Position numbers and translations under genes: made by a program | The notes under the pieces: generated by a model | What the model was told of the DNA's origin: nothing | Database searches by the model: none | Seen by the model: the letters and a program-made list of their open reading frames with translations, nothing else | In this document: in pieces, positions 12,063 to 22,087 of the stretch | Position numbering within the stretch: position 1 is the stretch's first letter | Layout of the letters: each line of letters opens with the position of its first letter | From: Ganoderma boninense | Lineage: Eukaryota > Basidiomycota > Agaricomycetes > Polyporales > Polyporaceae | Length of the DNA: 64,000 nucleotides | Assembly (NCBI GenBank): GCA_002900995.3 | Contig: CM035312.1 | Coordinates: forward strand, 1,240,001 to 1,304,000 | Direction: 5' to 3'

Positions 12063-12875
12063 CGCGTCCACTTGCCAGGGTAAGGTCCGGCTCCAAGCAG
12101 CAGCGAAGTGTGCTGTCGACAGGACGACGCCATCCGAGCCCTGAACACAGTCATTTTATACTCTCTGGCGGCCCGTTGCGGGAAGCATTGGGCCAGCCGA
12201 AATGAATGCACGGAAAAATAGCCATTTGTGTTTTATACTGCCGGCGGAATCGTGGAGAAAGGCGAGTGAGCTAACGTATCGCGCGAAGAGGTAGCATATG
12301 CTCGTCACCATCGTCATGAGCTACTCCGCACACCCGTGACACAGCTTAGAACCTAGCTGCACTTCTTTTGCGTGGGCGGGCCGTGGCAGGGATTGCGAAG
12401 GGCGCATATAGTCAGCTCGTGATTGCGTGGTCCCTGGGACACGGTGGGCGGAATAAAAAATCACGCCTGGCGAGCGCACCCGATGTTCTCTAGGCACAGT
12501 TGAATATTCGACGAACGTCAGCTGGGTGCTCGGAGGTCTCGAGAGTGCGAGACCCGGTGAAAGGGTGGTGAGGGTGGTGACGACGACAAGGAAGGAGACG
12601 GCGAGGTTCGGGTCAGCTGATTGCCTTCGAGGATACCGCCGGCATCGCCGCGGTGGCGGTGCCGCTTGTGGCGCGCCGCGTCGGCTCGGGGGCCGCGGCC
12701 CAATGGACCGCTCGAGCCCGCAAGGAAGCTTCAACCAAACGGCGAGTTAGAAAGCTATAGAAGATAAAAGGTCATAAATACATGAAAATCCCAGGACAAT
12801 CCATGATCCGTAAAGTAAGTGCTCGTAATAGTCTATTTTGTACAACACACAGACCCCGTCGATAGCAGGCACCTA
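12063..12875. other. intergenic region between GH51 and desaturase genes
   Basis: Promoter side of the GH51 gene and 3' flank of the desaturase. A GC-rich patch (about 12600-12720) gives short frames on both strands, none with a recognisable motif. No further gene is supported. Confidence 0.45.
12154..12160 (-). promoter_or_regulatory. TATA box of the GH51 gene
   Basis: TATAAAA on the minus strand, 92 bp upstream of the start codon at 12062, the same spacing as in other genes of the window. Confidence 0.55.
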
Positions 12876-15241
12876 TCAGTCCGACCTCGTGGAATCGGAG
12901 ACCTCGCCCTCTGCGAGCTTATCCTGCCGCTCCTGCGACCATCCCTCCTTTTTGATTGCGGCAATTGCCTCCTCTCCAAGCTGACGCACGGCCTCCCCGT
13001 GCCTGTTTTTGTAGAACACGATCGAGCCCTCGTCTTCAATGAAACAGCACTCCGTGAATGATCGGTACAAAGCATAGAACGTGTTCTGCGGACCGAACAC
13101 GGTCAAAAATGGATTTACCGCTGCTCGATGAAGCATGGACGTACCGTGGAGTCGTAGTTATAGTTCTCCTTTAAAACACCCTTGATTGCCTCTGTCACTG
13201 CGGGCTGGTGGTCTAACCAATTCGACGAATGAGCGTCTACGCTTCGGCTGCGAGCTGGGAGAGTAAACCTTACAGAACGGGATGTGGGAGAAAAAGTGGT
13301 GCGCGACGTGGTCATGGGCAACCTATTTTCCAAATCCAGCGTTGTCGTCAGCAAGCGGAATAATCCATTGCCAGTATTCGGGGTAGTGGGTGGCAACGCA
13401 CGTTGTGGAAAAAGAAACGGCCAATCCAGCCGAGCGTCGGCCGGTCGACGGTCGCTGCAGCGCCGCGGAGGAAGGACCACTCCTCCTTCCGGAAGTGCGG
13501 AATTGTCGGGTCAGAGTGGTGCAGGAACGTGATCATTACTGCAATGTGTGTCAGTGACACTAGCCTTGACTCGAAGCGAGATGAAGCTCATTCCAACTCA
13601 CCGATCCTGTCATGGAGAAATTTTCGCAGCACGCCGTCAGCTAAGTATACCTGAAACTACCAACAATCGAAAGCATACCAATGGTTGCACAACTGCGGAT
13701 AAAGAAACTCAGTGGACCGGTGCTTCGATCACCAAGCTTAAAACACTTACCACGTATGGGATGAAGTAATATGCAACAAACGCCTTCCAGCCGTAGGCAT
13801 GTCCAAAGAGGTATAGGATATACATCATGGTGATGAGCCCGACGTCAGAAATGAAGATGCTCATCCCTATGCCGAACATGGTCAACACACGCCTTCATCC
13901 GCATCGAGACAAATGAACAAACTTTGTCCGTCCTTGAACAAGGCCGAGTAGGGCGAAAGGTGATTCGTACCCTTCGGGTACATCTTCGATCCCAGCTTGT
14001 TGCATCTATCAAAGATTTCCACGACAAGTGAAGGCGTGAGTACTCCGGTGCCTCGATGTTTGCGGCGGATGAGCGTACCCAAGGTACATCCACCACCCCC
14101 TGCGTCAGAAAATCGAACATGATGAGCATCAAGCCTGGCTCGCCGAGAACGCCAACGCGCACTTACATCGCTTGCATGACGAACATCCGAATGGCGGTAA
14201 ACAGAGGCGTCTCCTCGAAAACTTCAGCGTAATCCGCTGTTGTTGCGCGCTCCTCGGGCGGGAGTTTGTAATCGCTGCGGAGATGCGGCACGTAGTTCTC
14301 GTCACGCTCGATAGAATTCACCGCTTTCTGTGAAAGGGTTTCCGCCATGTGTTAGCAGCGTGTCGCTCGACTCTCGAGGCGGTGATGGGGAGACGACACA
14401 TACGTGGTGAGCATTGTGGCTGACTTTCCAAGCGAAGTACGGCGCCAAGACGAACTGGTCTCGCCATGACGATCAGTACGGGGCCCTCGAGCGTGGGACA
14501 TCCGAGTCCCACGCACACGGAATGGAATCGGCGCACCGTATCTAGTAGGAAGCCTAGGATATTGTTAGCCCACCACGACTTGTACATGGTTCCGTGGCCG
14601 AGCTAGCGAGAGGAAAAGGGTAGTTAGCACCCGCCCTTCCCGTGCCTGCCTGCGATTTTGATCACGGGTCACTTACTTCATGCGCTATGGTGTGCACGCA
14701 CCCACGTCCGAGTGGTCAGCATCTTGGTGCACAACGTGCTCGTCTGGGAATTTGGCTCACCAATGCAGAAGAAGGATGTGAACACGATGCCCTGCCACCA
14801 CCAATACGTCAACCAGAGGAGGCTGCGGGCGAGGGTGGCATGCCAGGGCGACGTCAAGGGGACGAGGCCCACGAAGTGGCTCGATACGAGGGGCTCGATC
14901 GCTGCTCCGAAAGCAAAGAATAGCGCGCAGAAGAAGACATCGCGGACCACGTAGCCGGTGGACCGGAGTGGATCCCTTCGCAGAAGGTGCTTGGGAACGG
15001 CGTCATGGATCTGCTTCAGTGTGACCGTGGGCGGAACGAAGGGACGGGCGAGCCTAAACCACGCGTCAGCATTTGTCACGACCGAGGACGGAGACCGAGG
15101 GTGAGGGATAACATGAGGCGGGGCTCGCAAGATGTATGTCGGGACAGACAATCCGCCAAGCGAGCACGCGCCACATGTCGGGAAATGTGCGCGGAGTGGT
15201 CGCGCTCACCGTTCCTCGTACTCGGGACCGTTCTTGAACAT
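12876..15241 (-). CDS. delta-12 fatty acid desaturase (oleate to linoleate), membrane-bound
   Basis: Fifteen exons: 15241-15210, 15053-14761, 14684-14677, 14602-14537, 14454-14404, 14327-14167, 14099-14079, 14005-13923, 13866-13751, 13692-13679, 13606-13602, 13538-13402, 13322-13274, 13212-13145, 13085-12876; 437 residues, as expected for FAD2-type enzymes. The three histidine boxes are present: HELGH (split after HE by an intron), HNAHH and HVAHH. NHWIVMITFLHHSDP is rebuilt only when the 5-bp exon GATCG is included. Four hydrophobic spans fit an ER enzyme that uses cytochrome b5 and NADH to insert the second double bond. Start MFKNGPEYEER matches the short N-terminus of basidiomycete homologues. 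A delta-15 or bifunctional activity cannot be excluded from sequence. Confidence 0.9.
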
Positions 15242-18028
15242 GTCGTGGATCAGAAGACGCAGATCGTGTAGCAGAGAAGAGGAGAAGAGGACGGGTGTGT
15301 GGCAGGGCGATCGGGAGGGCCGGGAAGCGTCCGCGTCGCAATGGAGGAGGAAGGGTGTGGACCTGGGTCTGCATGGGTTGGAGGATTGTGCTTAAGTACC
15401 GGGGCGGACGTCCCATGAGAGGGGCCCAGAGAGTTCTCCGCGCGTCCATGTCGCGTAATGGGAGGTATCAATCTGGGGAGATATGTGCTCGGACATGACT
15501 TTGAGTGAACGAATCGGCCACTCCGGACCCCAGTGTGCTGGGTGCATCGTCAATGAATCGGGCAGTGTGTTATGCGAGATGATGTTCTGGGTTTCTCGGT
15601 GCCATGCGTGATTCCGGGAACGGACGTCCGTTCGAATGGAAACGCACCAATGGCTGGGCAATGACATCTCAACCAAGCAGCCTGGGATCCCCCCGATCGG
15701 TCCAGATCTGGTGCGACTGCGAAGGGAAGGAGGCCCGCGCCCAATGACTGGACATTGCGTGTGTGACAGAGCGAGTGGGTGGAGGTGGGAAGCAGCAGAC
15801 GCCACGGAGCTGATTGGGAACCCCCACGTCCCTCGCCTGATCAGCTCCTGCCTTCGTGGGATCATTATTCGAAACCGCACCCAGCTCACATGCCCGGCAC
15901 CCTCCGGGGCCCCATTCTCAGCCGCGCTTCCTAATGCCTCCCCGGCGCGCCCCTCTTTGGCAGTCAATCCGACCCGTATGAATGGCCTCTGATGAAAAAG
16001 AAGCTCGGCAGACTTTCTCTCGGGGCTTGGGGGGAATTATCGCCTTCAGCCCTAACCGTCGGCAGCCCAGATTCTGCCCCGTCGGCCTTTGCCGCACGAC
16101 TGAAATGTGTGACACAAACTCCCTGTTCGCCGCCCTCCGGTCCTACTCCGGCCGCCACTCAGACCCTCCTCCCGGCGACTGGCCTGGCGCTTGATGGCGC
16201 TGCAATGTGTGCATGACCACAACGGGCGTTCTGTAGCTGGTCGCAAACACTCGCCTCAGGTACAAAGAGCAAAAAAATCAATGCATGCATTTGTTCGTGA
16301 TTGCGCGCGAGAGATGGATGGAGAGGGCGCACGCCATTTGAATGGACGATCGAGGCTATCGAGGCAGTATGAAGATATGCCAGCACCTCCAAGCTTGACC
16401 ATCGATCAAGCGAGTTCCTGTGGCCAACATTTTGGAGCCTTGGAATGGAGGTAGCCCACATCAGTACTAGGCCAAAGCTCCGGGACGATTGTGTCGTCTT
16501 CGCCAGGCCGTTGGCGAATTACTGAGCGATCATCCAATCGATATCCCCATGAAACCAACACTAGCATGCATCAACATCACCCGCGAGCCCGGGTATCTCA
16601 GTAGTGAGCTCAACTAAGTATACCATGCAAGGCCGGTGTGGGTGAGTGACTCTGCAGCCACACAGACACGGGTACACATGATCATTGGGCATGAAACGTC
16701 ACAGTCTCCGTGCCTGGTCAGACCGAGCATCCAGTGACAGTGAAACACGACGCAAATGTCTGTGTTCGTATGCTTGCCGCTGGATGTTCCGTCATTAGAA
16801 ACCAGCATGACACCCGAGCTGCGTGGACCAAGAACATGAACTGTGGCTCGTACCTGCACAGTGCACGCGCGCTCGCCTCGATGATTTTAGCGTCCCATTC
16901 AGGGCGACCTAAATGGTAGCTTGGATCGTGCCGGTATCAGCAACGGACCGGCCGGGCACCGCCAAGCGGGACAACCAACAGACCGCTGCGGAAGGGGCTT
17001 TGGTCCGGGCAGGGTCCAGGATTCCCAGGCTTCTCCCGCTACGCCTCGGAGATCTAGGTGCATGGAGGAACAACGTTAGAAAAAGAAGAACGAACTCTAT
17101 TGTCAAAAAATTACGACCCTGGTCGGAGTCCGGCGATCGCATTCGCGCACACCAGCTCCGAGGGAGTGCGAGGCTATTAGCCCTGTCAACGAGGCTCGGG
17201 ATACAATGAAGTCATTATACTCACCCAACGGACCCTTGTCACACAGGCGTGCGTATAACGCCACCGAACCACCTGCACGCGGTGCACCGCTTGCGTTCGC
17301 GTTGGGTTGTGATGCGGAGATCTTATAAAATCGGCCACATGCTTCGGAAGGGGGACTAGAAGTCGTGCAGCGATCTTGCAAGCGACGCCTGTGGAGGACA
17401 CATGAATGCGGCATGCCAGATTATGTCATTGCTTCGATGATACAGGTGCTTACCCCTTTGTCGCCCTGGACCCGTGAAGGTGCGACTCCGAGAAGTCGAA
17501 GGCGCACCTGGGCCAATTGCCGGTATATCCCGAGTGAGCAACGGCATGTGTGTCGGATAATGAGAATTCTTAATCCTACCGCCGCGGCCATATAGTTTGT
17601 GCTGCCATTTCGCACGTCGAACGTCACCCATCGCCATTTCGAAGGACGAGCCACAGCATGCGGTCCGTAAGGTTCGCGGCTGTCTTCGCGCCTGAGCGTG
17701 TCCTTCTAGCGTACCCGCAGGCGCTTGAAGGGCAGCATGGCCAATCTATCGACGACAAGTGTAAGGCTCCGCCGCAAGGCACGTAACTCATGATTGGAGG
17801 AAGAACGTCACCTGTGCTTTATTCACCAACCTTACGATGATAAGTTGTTCCCCATAAAGCCCATGTATGATGTCACTTCGAGGAGATATGCGTAACTGGC
17901 ACGACGGCCCGCAACCGAACTAAATTGCGAGATCGCCTGGCTATTCGACGGCTCAGGTGATGTAGTCTCCGTTGCTGACCTTTATCGGGACGCAAAGATG
18001 ATAGTCGATCTTTAGGTGATGGAGAGCG
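15242..18028. other. gene-poor stretch
   Basis: Upstream of the desaturase start the frames are short and overlap antisense to one another. I see no domain, signal peptide or consistent exon chain over almost 2.8 kb. The first few hundred bases are presumably desaturase promoter and leader. No tRNA or obvious repeat was seen. Confidence 0.4.
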
Positions 18029-18202
18029 TGTTGAAGTTCGCGAGGGAGCCTAGAACTAGAACAAGATGAATTGCGTTTGGCTGAGCTCTGCAAACGCATG
18101 AGGGACAAGATACAAGCGAGACGAGCAGATATACTACGTGCTGACTAAGCGTATCCATAACGGGACTTGTACCGACAAGACTGCAATCCCAGAATTCCAA
18201 CA
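18029..18202 (-). repeat. LTR (3' LTR in element orientation)
   Basis: 174-bp copy starting TGTTG and ending CAACA; preceded by target duplication GAGCG and adjacent to the polypurine tract (complement of CTCCCCCTC at 18203-18211). Confidence 0.85.
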
Positions 18203-18960
18203 CTCCCCCTCAGTCGAAGGAGGTACAAGACAGTGAACCGGAAAGTAACGAGCAATCTGTAACATAGTCCATGTCATAGCCAACGTCCCTCAACCAAAAA
18301 GAAAGCTCCCCCTGAACCTTGATGTTGGGTGGAAAGTGTCCGCGCACCGATACCGGCGGACTCGAGTGTGGGCGTGCACGACAGCGACTGTCTATGCATC
18401 CCCGCGCGGCCGAGAACTGGCCTGCGCACCTGCCTCCGATGAGGACTTCATGCCCAGCGGGACTTCCGGTCTCCGCGAGGACTTCGTGCCTCGAGCAGCG
18501 GCGCACTCACTGGCGGAAAACGTCCCCAGTACACCCGGTGCATCAGCCTGCCTGCTCCTACCGCCTCCTGCCCACATCCCGCTCACGCTCCCCCTTGCGC
18601 TAATCTCCCGGTGCAGCGTTCCCTCCGGCAGAGTCCCAACTCTCCGGCTCACGCGCCAGATCCTCCTGCGGGCGCGTCACCCTCGGCTCTCCTGGCTCGG
18701 GGTCTCCTGCACTCCATCTAGGTCCATCTGCGCGCAGCTGTCGTAGATCGTGGCCATCGGGCGTGGCGAGTGGTGCCTCCGGACGGTGAGGACTTCGATC
18801 CGTGCCTGCGAGCCTCCTGCAGGTCTTCGATACGGCGATCGTCGTAATCGGTGTGATTGAGTTCCGTTGCCTAGAAGCGCGAAGCGACGAATAGCAGTAC
18901 CCGATACGAGGGGTCTGAGGCTCGAGCTTTGGTGAGCGGTAGCTAGCCGCGATGCGTTTG

Positions 18961-19134
18961 TGTTGAAGTTCGCGAGGGAGCCTAGAACTAGAACAAGATG
19001 AATTGCGTTTGGCTGAGCTCTGCAAACGCATGAGGGACAAGATACAAGCGAGACGAGCAGATATACTACGTGCTGACTAAGCGTATCCATAACGGGACTT
19101 GTACCGACAAGACTGCAATCCCAGAATTCCAACA
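18961..19134 (-). repeat. LTR (5' LTR in element orientation)
   Basis: Second 174-bp copy, no differences from the first found by eye; followed by the second GAGCG target duplication at 19135-19139. Confidence 0.85.
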
Positions 19135-20885
19135 GAGCGGACGTTTTATGTGCATTGAGTGAGGCCTATCAGTCATCGAGACAATCCTGACCGTTTGAGA
19201 CGTGCTCACCTGCCATCCAAGATCAGCGTTGAGCCTTCCGCCATCTGGTGATGGCAACGCCGCGGAAAATTCTCGCCATAAGCTGGCGGTGGAACGACCT
19301 GGGTATGAATATAGGGATCTTTCCCTGAGCAAGTGATGGAATGCCGTCAATGTTGCAGTGGGCCCGGAGTGGGCCGGAAACGAGAGGAGGCTTCGTGGCG
19401 TAAAGCAGCCGAAACCTTCTACAAAGTAGAAGCACTAGTTCATTCTGTGATCATAGTTCAGCGCAAAGTAGGCGGAGAAAAATGACTGGCAGAAATATAT
19501 TCCGTGAGCATGTGAGAAGTTAAAGACGACAAGGAAGGGAGCATGATAAAACTACATCTGGGCGTCATGTGTTGTCGAAATCGGGGGTGTTCCTTCCGCT
19601 GGTTGAGCTTCCGGACCACAAGCAGCAGACTGTTGTCATGCGATCCCAAGATGTTGATTGTTGGAGTGAATTGTCCTCGGGACAAAGACTAGCGTACTCT
19701 TAGTGAGGGGACGTGAACGAGAAATCTTAGCAAGAAGATTTTGCCAGTCGTTAAGTTGGGACGGGCCGCTTCAGACACTTCGTGCGTAACCCCATTCAGG
19801 ACACGCGCTCTAACGCCGCTGCGCCGGAGACCACTATCCACACCGGACGCACGCCGGCGGAAATGGGGGTACTTGATTGGAGATAAACACGGAAGCTAAG
19901 CGAGGAAGAAGCTGGCTCACTGTTTGAATGGAGGGTTTTCGAACAGATTGTCCAACAGTTGTCAAACACGCCATATGGGTGTGCGTGTGGTCAATCATAA
20001 CCTAAATACCGTGAGATTGACGTGCGATATGGGTGGGGAAACCATCGAGAACCATGAGGCCGTGCCGTACTGCAACCCATGGTGAACCACCAGGCCGCAT
20101 GTGGACAAAGAAAAAAGCCAAAACGCCGTCGATAAGTACGTCAGTCAGTGCAGAGGAAGAGGCCCACGTGCTGGACACGCACCGAATAATCAGTGGATTG
20201 GCGCAACGTGCAGGACAATTATGTACACTGTGGGATATGGGCCTCGATCCGGCGACGATTCGCTATAGAGTGGGATGAGGGAGAGTTCGCCGTTTGGCAA
20301 TTAATTTCGATACATCTTGTGGGGAACGTGTCGAGGTCGAAAGGGGGGAAAGCGAAGAAGGCGGAAAAGGCTGAGAAATTAACGGTATGGGGCTGGTATG
20401 GGGCCACAGGAGCGGACGCTGTCGCCAGGAAAAGCAGGCCGAGCACCAGGGGGGAAAAGAGGCGTCCAGGAGACCCGCCTCGCGGATGGAAAAGGCCGGG
20501 ATTGTGCGTCTAGGAGAAGGTCGCCGTCGAGAAATGGCGGAGGAAGTTGCCGTCGACGACGCAGAGGACGAGGAGACGTGAGCCGGAGCAGACGATCGCA
20601 GGTCGCGGTACCGGCGTGGACGGGGCGCGAGGCGGGAAGCAGGGCCAAACAACGGGCCCGAACCCTGTTTACCGTCACGTGTGCCTCCGAATTGGGCGGC
20701 CTCGCGTCCAGCTCGCAGCTCCAAGTCAGACTCTCTCATTCCCAACGGTCCCGACTCTACGCGCCCCGACTGCGCTACCTAGCCCGCTCGCACTACACAC
20801 GGTATCCGCTCGCTGCTCTTAGGCCTCCCTGCCCTCCCCCCGGTGCTGCTCAGTTAGGCGTCGACCCGCCTACTGCGCATCGTAC
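19135..20885. other. intergenic region
   Basis: No supported gene. Frames around 20263-20964 on both strands are low-complexity and lack motifs; they probably reflect GC-rich promoter and leader sequence of the gene starting at 20886. Confidence 0.4.
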
Positions 20886-21484
20886 ATGGCGTCGGAAGTT
20901 GACGTCTCTATGTCACAACTCTCGCTCGCTTCATCCGACACCGAAGACTGGGATCGTTCAATGAGCAGCGACGCGGATCCGAACCATGCAACCACGCCTC
21001 GCAACTCTGTCTCGTTTCCCGCACACGGCGGCGCTGACGAAGACTCCCTTGCGCGAAATGGCTCCCTTGGACGCGGCGCTGGCAAGCGTACCCTGTCTGA
21101 ACTCCTGAAACTCCATGCGGAGAAGGGCACAGACGTCAATTTTACTCCAGAGGAGGCGAGCAGAGTAGCAGAAGTTCTTGGGCAGTGGGTGAGTGTCTCG
21201 GATTCACCCCGTTGTCGTTATATTGGGCCGGCCATGAACCATCTCCGGGTCTTCGACATCCTCCCACCATCATGTGTCATATCTCCTGCTGCGACGGTGT
21301 TACTGACTGCCAGCGCAATGCGCAGATTAATTCCGCCTCATCCCCATATGAAGGAGAGGATGATTTCTTCACGAGGCAACATTCACAAGATGATTCGTCA
21401 ATACCGAGCCGTTCTGCTGGAGCAGCGGACCCAGGTAGACCACGAGGGCAGAGCGAGAGTGTTGTCAATCACAATCAGGCATGA
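20886..21484 (+). CDS. small conserved fungal protein of unknown function
   Basis: Two exons, 20886-21188 and 21326-21484, joined by a GTGAGT...GCGCAG intron, giving 153 residues. The N-terminus is Ser/Asp-rich and probably disordered (SLASSDTEDWDRSMSSDA). A central helix-prone segment (RTLSELLKLHAEKGTDVNFT, then EEASRVAEVLGQW) is the most conserved-looking part, and an acidic/Ser-rich tail follows. There is no signal peptide or membrane span. Similar short proteins with this core occur, as far as I recall, as hypotheticals across Agaricomycetes. The 137-bp intron also reads open in another frame, so retention would give a different tail. Function not assigned. Confidence 0.65.
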
Positions 21485-22087
21485 CGCCGTTGCGTCGTTT
21501 ATCGCATACTACGCTGATTGGCTACGTGAGGATGCGCGTTGAATCCCCATGAATATGGCATGCTAACCAGTGCTTTTCAGACGTAGTGCCTAGCGGTGTC
21601 CGCCTTTGCTACGACGTGCCACGACCGCCACGACTTCTCACGACCACTCACGACTCACTAGGTTGGAAATATTTATCCCCTTCATTTACGTCGCATGCAT
21701 GCCTTTGAATTGCTGTGCTACTGTCTCCTCGTAATCGTCTGCTGTATATAGACTGCTATCGAATGCCTATCGGATCGAAATACACGTCACGGCGTGAAGC
21801 TTTTTTGCTAACAGCCTGACGTGTTCCTACTTGTGTCTCTCCGATCATATGGCTCTGCACATTAACTGTAACATCCACAATTACTTAGTCGGGTGTGATC
21901 CTGTATGATCACGAGGAGGATTGTTTGTACTTGTTAGGATCGCAAGCCTTTGGCAGACATGTACAAACAAAACGCGTCACCGGGCAAACTTGGCCACTTT
22001 TACTTTTTGTTCACTTTGGGCAGACCAGCCCAGCCCAGCACTCACTCGCGCCGTCTCGGGCCCTTGGCAGACAGCCCACCTTGCGCA
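21485..22087. other. intergenic region with short CACGAC repeats
   Basis: Between two plus-strand genes. Positions about 21605-21660 carry five or six degenerate copies of CACGAC spaced about 10 bp. The remainder is AT-richer promoter sequence for the SET/MYND gene. Confidence 0.45.

Larger units (their letters stand above)
18029..19134 (-). mobile_element. TRIM-like miniature LTR retrotransposon
   Basis: Two 174-bp direct repeats (18029-18202 and 18961-19134) are identical by eye, begin TGTTG and end CAACA, and enclose only 758 bp. The 5-bp sequence GAGCG stands directly before the left repeat (18024-18028) and directly after the right one (19135-19139), a perfect target-site duplication. 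A purine tract GAGGGGGAG abuts the left repeat on the minus strand, so the element reads right to left. No reverse transcriptase, integrase or recognisable gag is inside, so it must be mobilised in trans. Identical LTRs imply recent insertion. A conventional primer-binding site was not identified. Confidence 0.85.

Noticed and set aside
20263..20964. Long overlapping frames on both strands before 20886
   Set aside because: GC-rich low-complexity sequence without motifs; no support for a gene.
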